From Lentzea terrae (GTDB lineage Bacteria > Actinomycetota > Actinomycetes > Mycobacteriales > Pseudonocardiaceae): DNA of 64,000 nucleotides. A model generated the notes under the pieces. It saw nothing but the letters and a program-made list of their open reading frames with translations, was not told the DNA's origin and searched no databases. Every line of letters begins with the position of its first letter. Position 1 is the stretch's first letter. The stretch spans positions 94,290-158,289 of the forward strand of contig NZ_QFWW01000008.1 in assembly GCF_003265345.1 (NCBI RefSeq), given 5' to 3'. The translations under genes were made by a program, and so were the position numbers. Of this stretch, positions 1-8,215 are shown piece by piece.

Positions 1-1
1 C

Positions 2-166
2 TGTGCTGGTCGCTTCGACGTGCTGTGCGAGGTCGTGTGTGAAGACGACGCCGCTCTGCTCGACCTGATCTCTCGTCGCGTGCGCACGTTGCCGGGCGTG
101 GCCGACACCGAGGTCCTCGTCTACCTGTCGCTGCGCAAGCAGTCGTACCAGTGGGGCACTCGCTGA
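2..166 (+). CDS. Lrp/AsnC-family regulator, C-terminal end (partial)
   Basis: The last 54 codons of a gene that begins before the window, ending at TGA 164-166. The translation has the alternating pattern of the RAM ligand-binding domain of Lrp/AsnC regulators (FDVLCEVVCEDDAALLDLI, then RTLPGVADTEVLVYLSLRK). Members bind amino acids and regulate neighbouring amino-acid genes. The class III aminotransferase starts 79 nt downstream on the same strand, so it is the likely target. The DNA-binding part lies outside the window. Confidence 0.8.
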   Translation, partial: CAGRFDVLCEVVCEDDAALLDLISRRVRTLPGVADTEVLVYLSLRKQSYQWGTR

Positions 167-245
167 CTGCGGATTTCGTCGCCTGTTCGGCCATCAGCTA
201 CTGATTCGCTTGCTATCGCGCGTTCCGTGTGCGATAAACGTAGGC

Positions 246-1586
246 ATGCCGCTTGACAATCTCTGGTTGCACTTCACGCGCCACTCCGCTGCCGACGACC
301 ACGGTCTGCCCGTCATCGCGCGCGGAGAAGGCGCGTACGTCTGGGACACCGAGGGCAGGCGGTACCTCGACGGGCTCGCCGGCCTGTTCGCCGTGCAGGT
401 CGGCCACGGCCGCGAGGAACTCGCCGAGGCCGCGGCCAGGCAGACGCGGGAGCTCGCCTACTTCCCGCTGTGGTCGGCCGCCCACCCGCGGGCGATCGAG
501 CTGGCCGAGCGCCTGGTCGCCGACGCGCCGGGCGATCTCAACCGGGTCTTCTTCACCGTCAGCGGCGGCGAGTCCGTCGAAACGGCGTGGAAGCTCGCCA
601 AGAACTACTTCAAGCTCACCGGCAAGCCGACCAAGCACAAGGTCATCAGCCGGTCGCTCGCCTACCACGGCACCTCGCAGGGCGCCCTGTCGATCACCGG
701 GCTGCCCGCGCTGAAGAAGGACTTCGAACCGCTGGTGCCCAGCACGATCCGGGTGCCCAACACCAACTTCTACCGCGCGCCGGAGCACGCCGACGACTAC
801 GAGGCGTTCGGCCGGTGGGCCGCGGACCAGATCGAGCAGGCCATCCTGTTCGAGGGCGCGGACACCGTGGCGGCCGTGTTCCTCGAACCGGTGCAGAACA
901 CCGGCGGCTGCTTCCCGCCGCCGCCCGGCTACTTCCAGCGCGTCCGCGAGATCTGCGACCGCCACGACGTGCTGCTGGTTTCGGACGAGGTGGTGTGCGC
1001 CATCGGCCGGCTCGGCCACACGTTCGGCGCCCAGCGGTTCGGCTACCAGCCCGACATGATCACCACCGCCAAGGGGCTCACGTCCGGCTACGCCCCGCTC
1101 GGTGCCGTGATCCTGGACGAGAGGCTGATGGAACCGTTCCGCCAGGACGGCACGATCTTCATGCACGGCTCGACCTACGGCGGGCACCCCGTGTCGTGCG
1201 CGGTGGCGCTCGCGAACCTCGACCTGATCGAGCGCGATGGCATCTACCAGCACGTGCTGTCCGAACAGGACGCTTTCAAGTCCACCTTGGACAAGCTGCG
1301 AGACCTGCCGATCGTCGGCGACGTCCGCGGCACGGGCTTCTTCTACGGCATCGAACTGGTCAAGGACAAGGACGCCAAGACGAGCTTCACCGCGGAGGAG
1401 TCCGAGCGGATCCTCAAGGGGTACGTGTCCAGCACCTTGTTCGACAACGGTCTGTACTGCCGTGCCGACGACCGCGCGGAACCGGTCGTCCAGCTCTCAC
1501 CGCCGTTGATCTGCGACCAGTCCCACTTCGACGAGATGGAGCAGATCATCCGGCTCGCGCTGGAAGGTGCCTGGAAGCTGATCTAG
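246..1586 (+). CDS. class III PLP-dependent aminotransferase
   Basis: A 446-aa omega-transaminase-type enzyme, predicted to move an amino group from an amine or omega-amino acid to a keto acid with PLP. The fold-type I pattern is clear: a GESVETAWKLAKNYF segment, the acidic PLP-pyridine site LLVSDEVVCAIGRLG, and the Schiff-base lysine in DMITTAKGLTSGY near residue 276. An in-frame TTG at 210 would add 12 residues, but homology begins at MPLDNLWLHF, so ATG 246 is preferred. It follows an Lrp/AsnC gene, a common regulator-target pairing. Substrate (beta-alanine, GABA or another amine) cannot be told from sequence. A strong hairpin ends the unit. Confidence 0.88.
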   Translation: MPLDNLWLHFTRHSAADDHGLPVIARGEGAYVWDTEGRRYLDGLAGLFAVQVGHGREELAEAAARQTRELAYFPLWSAAHPRAIELAERLVADAPGDLNRVFFTVSGGESVETAWKLAKNYFKLTGKPTKHKVISRSLAYHGTSQGALSITGLPALKKDFEPLVPSTIRVPNTNFYRAPEHADDYEAFGRWAADQIEQAILFEGADTVAAVFLEPVQNTGGCFPPPPGYFQRVREICDRHDVLLVSDEVVCAIGRLGHTFGAQRFGYQPDMITTAKGLTSGYAPLGAVILDERLMEPFRQDGTIFMHGSTYGGHPVSCAVALANLDLIERDGIYQHVLSEQDAFKSTLDKLRDLPIVGDVRGTGFFYGIELVKDKDAKTSFTAEESERILKGYVSSTLFDNGLYCRADDRAEPVVQLSPPLICDQSHFDEMEQIIRLALEGAWKLI

Positions 1587-1590
1587 GGGC

Positions 1591-1626
1591 GAGTGGTTTC
1601 CGCCGCCGCCGCAACGGAAACCACTC
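1591..1626. terminator. bidirectional Rho-independent-type hairpin
   Basis: A perfect 12-bp inverted repeat (GAGTGGTTTCCG, 1591-1602, and its complement at 1615-1626) with a 12-nt loop. It lies between the convergent aminotransferase (ends 1586) and esterase (ends 1635). No T-run follows, as is usual in actinomycetes. Confidence 0.8.
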
Positions 1627-1634
1627 ACGACTGA

Positions 1635-2549
1635 TCAGCTGGAGATGCCGAAGAACTGCAGTGCGACCGCCGCCATCCCGGCCGACGGCAGGCTGTGACC
1701 GGCGCCCTGGATGCTGTACGCCTCGACCTTGTCGGCGTAGCGGCGCCGGTTCCAGTTGGGGCGCGGGGTGTCGGTGGACGTCGGCGTCTGGCTCAGCCCG
1801 AACACGTTGGTCCACTGCTCGATCGACTCCTGCAGCAGGGAGTAGGGCACGAGCGTGTCGTTGGTGCCGTGCCACAACTGCATGCGCGGGCGCTGGCCGG
1901 TGTAGCCGGGGTAGGCCTGCCGGACGGCGTCACCCCACTGCTGCGGGGTGCGGTTCATGCTTCCGTTGGTGCACTTGCTGCCGGGCGGCGGGAAGTCGGC
2001 CGCGTTGGCGAAGCAGTTGAAGGGCACGCCCATGAACGCCGCACCCGCTTTGAACACGTCGGGGTAGAGGGCGAGCATGTGCTGGGTCATCATGCCGCCG
2101 GACGACGATCCGGTGGCGTAGACGCGGTTCGGGTCACCGCTGTAGCGCTGCTGGACGTAGGTCACCATCGAGACGATCGAAACGGGATCACTGCCGCCGC
2201 CCCGCCGTTTCGCCTCGGCGGACCAGGTGTCGAAGCACTTGCCGAACCCGGCCTGCTGTTGCGCGCTCGGGTAGATGACGATGAACCCGTGGCGGTTGGC
2301 GAGCGAGGCGAACTCGCTGCCGGAGTAGAAGCCGGGACCGGAGCCGCCGCAGCCGTGCATCGCGACCACGATCGCGGGCTGGGCAGGGCGAGCGTCCGGG
2401 ACGTAGACGTGCATCCGCATCCGGCCGGGGTTGTTGCCGAAGCTGGTCACCTCCACCAGTGACGCGGCGGAAGCCTGCGGCGCGAGCACGACGCCGACCA
2501 GGGTGATCAATGCGCTGACGAGTGTCAGGAAGGTTTTGCGCGCGGTCAT
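1635..2549 (-). CDS. secreted PHB-depolymerase/CE1-type esterase
   Basis: A 304-aa secreted alpha/beta hydrolase of the short-chain PHA depolymerase / feruloyl-acetylxylan esterase type. A signal peptide (TARKTFLTLVSALITLVGVVL, with an APQASA cleavage region) is followed by an oxyanion motif VVAMHGCGGSG and the nucleophile box TGSSSGG near residue 148; the terminal histidine is likely in GAGHSLPSAG. Of two adjacent ATGs, 2547-2549 is chosen because it lies 5 nt from GGAGGT. Longer in-frame starts run into the divergent promoter. Polyester or acetyl/feruloyl-xylan substrates are both possible; the hemicellulases further along make the latter attractive. Confidence 0.82.
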   Translation of the reverse strand: MTARKTFLTLVSALITLVGVVLAPQASAASLVEVTSFGNNPGRMRMHVYVPDARPAQPAIVVAMHGCGGSGPGFYSGSEFASLANRHGFIVIYPSAQQQAGFGKCFDTWSAEAKRRGGGSDPVSIVSMVTYVQQRYSGDPNRVYATGSSSGGMMTQHMLALYPDVFKAGAAFMGVPFNCFANAADFPPPGSKCTNGSMNRTPQQWGDAVRQAYPGYTGQRPRMQLWHGTNDTLVPYSLLQESIEQWTNVFGLSQTPTSTDTPRPNWNRRRYADKVEAYSIQGAGHSLPSAGMAAVALQFFGISS

Positions 2550-2620
2550 CATCGACCTCCGGTTCAGGGATTCCGGGCCCCCGAAGGTATTCAGATCTCT
2601 GACGGCCGTCAATCTTTTGA

Positions 2621-2643
2621 CGAATGACGTGGCGAGTCATTCG
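2621..2643. promoter_or_regulatory. inverted repeat in divergent esterase/paaX-type promoter
   Basis: CGAATGAC (2621-2628) and its exact complement GTCATTCG (2636-2643), separated by 7 nt. It sits 15 bp before the PaaX-type start and about 70 bp upstream of the esterase, so it is a plausible autoregulatory operator. Not tested. Confidence 0.45.
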
Positions 2644-2658
2644 ACGAATAATGGGCTG

Positions 2659-3495
2659 ATGTCAGCAGTTCCGACTCCGCCGGACGGTGGCGCGGCCGCA
2701 TCCGCGGTGCGCCCGGAAACCGCCGCGCTCGCCCTGTTCGGCGACCACGTGCTCGATCGGGGCGTGGCCGTGTCGACGGGTGGTGTCGTCACCGCGCTGG
2801 GCCGGCTCTGCATCGGCGAACACGCCACCAGGACGGCCCTGAGCCGGATGGGCCGCCGCGGCCTGCTGCGCACGGTGCGCCGCGGCCGCCAGGCGTTCCT
2901 CGCGCTGACCGAGCACGGCACCGAGGTGCTCCGCGACGGCCAGCGCAAGCTCGACGGCGACATCGTCGACCAGCACTGGGACGGCCGGTGGACGCTGCTG
3001 TCGTTCTCGGTGCCGGAGAGCAGGCGCGCGGACCGGCACGCCCTGCGCACCCGCCTCGGCTGGTTCGGGTTCGGCCCGCTGCGCAGCGGGCTGTGGGTGT
3101 CGACGTCGGCGGCGGACGTCTCGGCGACGCTGGCGGAGCTCGACCTGCTCGACCGCGCCGAGGTGTTCCGGGCGGAGGCGTTCCGGTGGACCGACCCAGC
3201 GCGGATCGCCGCCGAGGCCTGGGACCTGCCGGCGATCGCCGCGGGCTATTCGGACTTCCTGGTGCGCTGGGCGGACGGCGCGTTCGAGCAGCTCGACGAG
3301 TTGTCCCGGCGGGTGCTGCTGGGTGCGGAGTGGTTGCAGCTGATTCGGCGGGATCCGGTGTTGCCGGCTGTGTTGCTGCCGGAGGGGTGGCCGGGGACCC
3401 GCGCGATGGAACGGTTCCGCGCGTTGCGGGGCGGATGGGCGCGGCAGGCAGGGGAGCTGGCCACGGACGTGCTCGAATCCATTGTGGACGACTGA
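2659..3495 (+). CDS. PaaX-family transcriptional regulator
   Basis: A 278-aa protein with PaaX architecture. An N-terminal winged helix (ALALFGDHVLDRG, then EHATRTALSRMGRRGLLRTVR) is followed by the central segment DQHWDGRWTLLSFSVPESRR and a long C-terminal region. PaaX proteins repress aromatic acyl-CoA catabolism and respond to CoA thioesters. No phenylacetyl-CoA epoxidase genes are in the window; the convergent neighbour is an acyl-CoA ligase whose product could be the effector. The frame is open back to 2431, but that would run through the divergent promoter, so ATG 2659 is used. Confidence 0.85.
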   Translation: MSAVPTPPDGGAAASAVRPETAALALFGDHVLDRGVAVSTGGVVTALGRLCIGEHATRTALSRMGRRGLLRTVRRGRQAFLALTEHGTEVLRDGQRKLDGDIVDQHWDGRWTLLSFSVPESRRADRHALRTRLGWFGFGPLRSGLWVSTSAADVSATLAELDLLDRAEVFRAEAFRWTDPARIAAEAWDLPAIAAGYSDFLVRWADGAFEQLDELSRRVLLGAEWLQLIRRDPVLPAVLLPEGWPGTRAMERFRALRGGWARQAGELATDVLESIVDD

Positions 3496-3511
3496 GGCTT
3501 CGGTTGAGACG

Positions 3512-5011
3512 TCAGCTCGGTGCGAAGGTTTCGGCGGCTCGGGCACGCAGCTCCACCCGCCGGACCTTGCCGGTGGCGTTGCGCGGCAAGGCATCCACGA
3601 ACACCAGGTGCTTCGGCACCTTGTAGCGGGCCAGGTTCGCCTCCAGGTGCGCCCGCAACGCACTCTCGTCGAGCTCACCGCGAACCACGACGTAGCCGAC
3701 CCCGACCTCGCCCCACCGCTCGTCGGCCACACCGACCACCGCGCACGACTCGACCTCGTCGAGCTGCACCACGACGGCCTCGACCTCGGCGGGGTAGACG
3801 TTCTCGCCGCCGGAGATGAACAGGTCCTTCACCCGATCCACCACGTGCAGCCAGCCGTCGTCGGCCCGCACGACGTCGCCGGTGCGGAACCACTCCGAGC
3901 CGACGAAGCCGGCGCGCGTCTCCTGTGGACGGTTCCAGTAGCCGGCGAACACGTTCGGGCCGCGGACGAGCAGCTCGGCCGGTTCCGCGCCGAGGGGCGT
4001 GACGCGGTCGTCCAAGCCGAGTGCCGCGACATCCGTGAAGAAGTGCGGGACACCGGCCGACACCGGGTGGTCCGGCGTGCCGTCGTGGGTGCCCATCGAC
4101 ACGCCGGGGGAGGCCTCGGTCATGCCGTAGCCCTGCAGCAGCCGGACGCCGCGGTCGAGCCACGCCCGCGCGACGCGTTCCTGCACCGGTGAACCGCCGT
4201 AGAGCACGCACGTCAACGAGCTGAGATCGGTGGTGTCCCAGGCCGGGTCCTGGCACATCATCTGCAACATCGTTGGCACAGCGGAGAAACTGGTGATCTG
4301 CGCCGATGCGATGCGCGCGAGGATCGCCCCTGGATCGAACCGCGCGACCGGTTCGACGCTGCCGCCCTTGAACAACGTCGGCAGCGTGATCTGGCCCAGG
4401 CCGACGCAGTGGAACAACGGCGCGATGCACAACGCCCGGTCGGTGCTCAGGACGTCGAAGTGGGCGAGCTGGTTGACCGTGTTCCAGGTCAGGTTGCCGT
4501 GCGTCAGCACCGCGGCCTTCGGCTTGCCCGTCGTGCCCGAGGTGTAGAGCAGCACGCACGGGTCGTCGAGCGACACCTCGGTGGCAAACGGCTCAAGAAC
4601 GCTCGGCAGGTCGAAGTCCGCGGTCCGCAGCACGGGCGGCAACGGGCCGGCTGACGCGACCAGCTCGTCGGCGTCGGCGCTGTGCACGAGCAGGGATGCG
4701 CCGCTGTCGGCGAGCATGTAGCCGATCTCGGCGCCGGACAGCCGGTAGTTCAGCGGCACGAAGATCGCCCCGCACAGCGCGGTCGCGAACAACGTCTCGA
4801 ACACGCTGATGTCGTTGACGCCGAGGTAGGCGACCCGGTCGCCGCGCCGCACACCGAGCCCGGCCAGCACGGCTGCCAGCCGGTCGACCCGGTGTGCGAG
4901 CGACGCGTAGGTCAGCGTGCGGTCCGCCTGCACCAAAGCGGTGCGGTGCGGGGAGATGCGCGCTCTGCGGGCCGGCCAGCTGCCGACGCCGGGGTTGGCC
5001 GGTCCGGTCAT
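3512..5011 (-). CDS. AMP-forming acyl/aryl-CoA synthetase
   Basis: A 499-aa adenylate-forming ligase that activates a carboxylic acid as acyl-AMP and then acyl-CoA. Visible core motifs are the P-loop LLYTSGTTGKPKAAVLTHGN, the A5 motif LQGYGMTEASPG, the A7 motif FRTGDVVRADDGW, and the catalytic lysine in LPRNATGKVRR near the C-terminus. ATG 5011 is preferred to the GTG two codons upstream. It is the last gene of a run with the alcohol and aldehyde dehydrogenases, whose alcohol-aldehyde-acid route would deliver its substrate; the spacing to the dehydrogenase stop is only 7 nt. The acid is probably aromatic, by context. Confidence 0.85.
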   Translation of the reverse strand: MTGPANPGVGSWPARRARISPHRTALVQADRTLTYASLAHRVDRLAAVLAGLGVRRGDRVAYLGVNDISVFETLFATALCGAIFVPLNYRLSGAEIGYMLADSGASLLVHSADADELVASAGPLPPVLRTADFDLPSVLEPFATEVSLDDPCVLLYTSGTTGKPKAAVLTHGNLTWNTVNQLAHFDVLSTDRALCIAPLFHCVGLGQITLPTLFKGGSVEPVARFDPGAILARIASAQITSFSAVPTMLQMMCQDPAWDTTDLSSLTCVLYGGSPVQERVARAWLDRGVRLLQGYGMTEASPGVSMGTHDGTPDHPVSAGVPHFFTDVAALGLDDRVTPLGAEPAELLVRGPNVFAGYWNRPQETRAGFVGSEWFRTGDVVRADDGWLHVVDRVKDLFISGGENVYPAEVEAVVVQLDEVESCAVVGVADERWGEVGVGYVVVRGELDESALRAHLEANLARYKVPKHLVFVDALPRNATGKVRRVELRARAAETFAPS

Positions 5012-5018
5012 CGTCACC

Positions 5019-6128
5019 TCACCCGAGCCGCAGCACTGGCTTGATCGTCACGCCGGCCACCGCGTCGTCGACCGCCTGCTGGATCTCCCCGAACTCGTAG
5101 TGGGTGATCAGCCGGTCGATCGGCAGTCTGCCCGCCGCGACGAGGTCGACGAGCACCGGGATCAGCGACTGGGTTTCGGCGTCGCCCATGGTGAGTCCGA
5201 CGATCCGGCGGCCGGGCAGCATGAAGTTCACGTTGACCGGCACCTGGGTGCCGAACGCGGGCGCGCCGACGATCACCGCCGTGCCGCGGGTCGCGAGCGA
5301 GGAGATCGCCACGCCGAGCACGTCGGCGTTGCCGGTGGTCTCCACGACGCCGTCGACGCCGCGACCCGATGTCAGCTTCGCGACGGCCTCGCCGAGATCG
5401 CTCACGGTGGTGTCGATCGTGTCGGTGGCGCCCAGCTCGGTGGCCAGCTCCAGGCGCTTCGCCACGCGGTCGACGGCGATGATCCGGGTGGCCGGGGTGA
5501 GCCGGGCCGCCATGACCGCGGAGAGGCCGACCGCGCCGGCCCCCGTGACGAGGAGGGTGGCGCCGGGTCGCGGGGCGAGTGCGTGCCAGACCGCGCCGGC
5601 GCCGGTCATGACCCCGCAGCCGAGCGGGGCGAGCAGGTCGAGCGGTGCGTCGGCGGGGGCCTTCACGACGCTGCGTTCGTCCACGACGGCGTGGTGGGCG
5701 AAGCTCGACTGCCCGAAGAAGTGACCGCCGAGCGGGACGCCGTCGCGAGAGATCGGCGACGTCCCGTCGGCTCGTTCGCCGCCGATGAGGTTCGACGGCA
5801 GCCAGGTGTCGCAGTAGGCCGGGTGGCCTTCGCGGCAGTTCGGGCAGCGGCCGCAGGAGGTGTAGCTCAGCAGCACCCGGTCGCCAGCCGCGACCTTGGT
5901 GACCGCGGCACCGACCTCCTCGACGATCCCGGCACCCTCGTGGCCGAGCACGCCGGGCAGCGGGAACGGCAGGTGCCCGCCCGCGACGCCGAGGTCGGTG
6001 TGGCAGATGCCGGCGGCGGTGACGCGGACGCGGATCTCCTCCGGGCGCAGGTCGTCCAGCGTCACCTCGGAGAGGGTGAACCCGGAGCCGGCGGACTCGA
6101 CCACGGCGGCCGTCGTTGTGATGGACAT
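5019..6128 (-). CDS. NAD-dependent zinc alcohol dehydrogenase (aryl-alcohol type)
   Basis: A 369-aa medium-chain dehydrogenase. Catalytic zinc ligands are in GICHTDLGV and GHEGAGIVEEVG. The structural-zinc cysteines are in SCGRCPNCREGHPAYC, and the Rossmann motif is TGAGAVGLSAV with an acidic VDR end typical of NAD specificity. Layout and length match aryl-alcohol dehydrogenases, which oxidise benzyl alcohols to benzaldehydes. It starts 11 nt after the aldehyde dehydrogenase stop, and its own stop lies 7 nt before the CoA ligase, so the three are one operon. ATG 6126-6128 begins MSITTTAAVV. Confidence 0.87.
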   Translation of the reverse strand: MSITTTAAVVESAGSGFTLSEVTLDDLRPEEIRVRVTAAGICHTDLGVAGGHLPFPLPGVLGHEGAGIVEEVGAAVTKVAAGDRVLLSYTSCGRCPNCREGHPAYCDTWLPSNLIGGERADGTSPISRDGVPLGGHFFGQSSFAHHAVVDERSVVKAPADAPLDLLAPLGCGVMTGAGAVWHALAPRPGATLLVTGAGAVGLSAVMAARLTPATRIIAVDRVAKRLELATELGATDTIDTTVSDLGEAVAKLTSGRGVDGVVETTGNADVLGVAISSLATRGTAVIVGAPAFGTQVPVNVNFMLPGRRIVGLTMGDAETQSLIPVLVDLVAAGRLPIDRLITHYEFGEIQQAVDDAVAGVTIKPVLRLG

Positions 6129-6139
6129 GGTTTTTCCCC

Positions 6140-7618
6140 TCAGGCCAGGGAGATGACGACGGACTTGGTGCGGGTGTAGGCGGCGAGCGCCTCCGGGCCG
6201 TACTCGCGGCCGTAACCGGAGTCCTTGACTCCGCCGAACGGGATCGCCGGGTCGAGCATCGCCCAGTCGTTGACCCAGACGATGCCCGCCTGCAGCCGGG
6301 CGGCCACCCGGTGCGCGCGGGCGAGGTTCTCGGTCTGCAGGCCGGCGGCGAGGCCGTAGGGGGTGCCGTTGGCCATGGCGACCGCCTCGTCCTCCGTGTC
6401 GAACCGCTGCACGGTCAGCACCGGCCCGAAGATCTCCTCCTGCACGACGGGGGAGTTGTCCGGCAGGTCCGCGATCACCGTGGGGTTGAAGAAGAACCCG
6501 TCGCGGTCGGCACGCTGCCCGCCCGCGACGATCCGAGCACCGGCCGCCTTCGCCTGCGCGACATACCCTTCCACTTTGGACAGATGACGTTCGCCGGCCA
6601 TCGGGCCGATCACGGTCACCGGGTCGAACGGGTCGCCGAGCGGCACGTGCGGCACGGCGTCGGCGAGCGCCTCGACGACGGCGTCGTACAACGGCGCCGC
6701 GACGAGCAGCCGGGGGCCGCCCATGCAGAACTGGCCGGTGTTGAACACGAATCCCTTGATGGCGGCGCCGATCGCCTTCTCCAGGTCGGCGTCCTCGAAG
6801 ATGATGTGCGCCGCGTTGCCGCCGAGCTCCATCGTCACCGGCTTGAGCTGGGCGCCCGCCACGCTCGCCGCGTGCCTGCCGACGGCCGTCGACCCGGTGA
6901 AGGCCACCTTGTCGACGCCGGGGTGGCGGAGCAGGTGCTCGCCGATCTCGCTGCCGTACCCGGTCACCACGTTGACCACGCCCGCGGGCACACCGGCCTC
7001 GGCGAGGATCTCGGCCATCAGCAACGCGCTGAGCGGCGTGTCCTCGGCCGGCTTGTGCACGACCGTGCAGCCGGCAGCCAGTGCCGGGGCGATCTTCGAG
7101 CTCGACAGGATCAGCGGGAAGTTGAACGGCGTGATCGCGGCGACCACCCCGACCGGCTCGCGGCGGGTGTAGGCGTGCGCGGGAATGGGGATCTGCCGCG
7201 TGGCCCCGTCGATGCTCTGCGCCAGGGCCGCGTAGTACTCGTACTGCTCCGCGGTCGTCTCCACGTCGACCGGGCGGCACAACGAGACCGGCTTGCCGAC
7301 GTCGAGGCTCTCCACCGCAACGAGTTCGTCCGCCCTGGTCCGCACGATGTCGGCAACGCGGTTCAGGATGCGGGCGCGGTGCCTGCCCGGTGTCGCCGCC
7401 CACCCCTCCAACGCGGCACGAGCCGCGTCCACCGCGTCGTTCACGTCCGCCGTCCCGGCCCTGGCGACGGACGTCACCACGGCTCCCGTGGACGGGTCGA
7501 CGACGTTGAACCGGCCGCCTTCCTCCGACTCCCGCCACTCGCCCCCGATGAACAACCTGCCAGGCTTGACGTCGGGGCGGCGCAGCGTTGCGGTCGGCCG
7601 TTCGTCGACTGTGGTCAT
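6140..7618 (-). CDS. aldehyde dehydrogenase (benzaldehyde-dehydrogenase-like)
   Basis: A 492-aa NAD(P)-dependent aldehyde dehydrogenase of full family length. The catalytic glutamate is in VTMELGGNAAH and the nucleophilic cysteine in FNTGQFCMGGPRL; the cofactor loop is AFTGSTAVGRHAA. First gene of a minus-strand operon with an aryl-alcohol dehydrogenase and an acyl-CoA ligase. Together they would turn an aryl alcohol into the acid and then its CoA ester. It diverges from a MarR regulator with only 48 nt between starts, so one operator can control both. The exact aldehyde is unknown. Confidence 0.87.
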   Translation of the reverse strand: MTTVDERPTATLRRPDVKPGRLFIGGEWRESEEGGRFNVVDPSTGAVVTSVARAGTADVNDAVDAARAALEGWAATPGRHRARILNRVADIVRTRADELVAVESLDVGKPVSLCRPVDVETTAEQYEYYAALAQSIDGATRQIPIPAHAYTRREPVGVVAAITPFNFPLILSSSKIAPALAAGCTVVHKPAEDTPLSALLMAEILAEAGVPAGVVNVVTGYGSEIGEHLLRHPGVDKVAFTGSTAVGRHAASVAGAQLKPVTMELGGNAAHIIFEDADLEKAIGAAIKGFVFNTGQFCMGGPRLLVAAPLYDAVVEALADAVPHVPLGDPFDPVTVIGPMAGERHLSKVEGYVAQAKAAGARIVAGGQRADRDGFFFNPTVIADLPDNSPVVQEEIFGPVLTVQRFDTEDEAVAMANGTPYGLAAGLQTENLARAHRVAARLQAGIVWVNDWAMLDPAIPFGGVKDSGYGREYGPEALAAYTRTKSVVISLA

Positions 7619-7631
7619 TGGAATTTGCCTT

Positions 7632-7642
7632 CCTGTGACAGG
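7632..7642. promoter_or_regulatory. possible MarR operator
   Basis: A short palindrome, CCTGTGACAGG (5-bp arms, one central base), in the 48-bp region between the divergent aldehyde dehydrogenase and MarR starts. Position fits autorepression; the length is modest. Confidence 0.35.
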
Positions 7643-7666
7643 CTTCGGGGGAAGAGGGGAGCGAAG

Positions 7667-8104
7667 ATGGGGAAGGTGAGGCGCTTGCGTCCGTCGCTGA
7701 TGTACGAGGTCAAGCAGGTGGAGCTCGCGGTGCGCGCGCTGATGGACGAGGTGCTGCGCCCCGCCGGCGTGACGACCCTGCAGTACACCGCGCTGACGGT
7801 GCTGGCCGGTCGCGACGGCCTCACGTCAGCGGAGCTGGCGCGGAACTCGTTCGTGACGGCGCAGACGATGACCGACATGGTCGCCGCGCTGGAGCGGCGG
7901 GAGCTGATCGTCCGCGAGCAGGACCCCGCGCACGGCAGGAGGTTGCTGATCAGCCTCACGGACAAGGGCAGGACGTTCCTCGACGAGCACGCCGCCGAGA
8001 TCGCGGCGATCGAGGAGCGGATGGTGAGCAAGCTCGACAAGGGCGAGCGAACCGCGCTGCACGACCTGCTCAACCGGTGCCGTGCCGCTCTCGCCGGCTC
8101 CTAG
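7667..8104 (+). CDS. MarR-family transcriptional regulator
   Basis: A 145-aa winged-helix regulator. The MarR core is visible: LQYTALTVLAGRDGLTSAEL, the recognition helix region NSFVTAQTMTDMVAALE, and the beta-wing REQDPAHGRRLLISLTDKG. MarR proteins usually release DNA on binding aromatic ligands. Divergent from the aldehyde/alcohol dehydrogenase-ligase operon, so likely its repressor. ATG 7667 follows a GAAGAGGGGA purine stretch. Confidence 0.88.
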   Translation: MGKVRRLRPSLMYEVKQVELAVRALMDEVLRPAGVTTLQYTALTVLAGRDGLTSAELARNSFVTAQTMTDMVAALERRELIVREQDPAHGRRLLISLTDKGRTFLDEHAAEIAAIEERMVSKLDKGERTALHDLLNRCRAALAGS

Positions 8105-8142
8105 TGACCACGCATGGTTCAGCTCCTCGTCGAGCGCGTCGG

Positions 8143-8174
8143 TATCAGGTTCACGAATATAAGGAATCCTGATA
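8143..8174. repeat. AT-rich inverted repeat between convergent genes
   Basis: TATCAGG (8143-8149) and CCTGATA (8168-8174) flank an 18-nt AT-rich spacer in the 111-bp gap between the marR and reductase 3' ends. It could be a weak bidirectional terminator; the low GC is unlike its surroundings. Nothing else is seen in the gap. Confidence 0.35.
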
Positions 8175-8215
8175 TAGAAAGCATGGGTCTGCGTTGTTGA
8201 ACTGTCAAGTGTTTC

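Noticed and set aside
213..1253. A 346-codon minus-strand open frame
   Set aside because: Antisense to the aminotransferase with its PLP lysine; no recognisable domain.
8143..8174. Inverted repeat as a MarR operator
   Set aside because: It lies downstream of both convergent genes with no promoter to control; a terminator role is more plausible.
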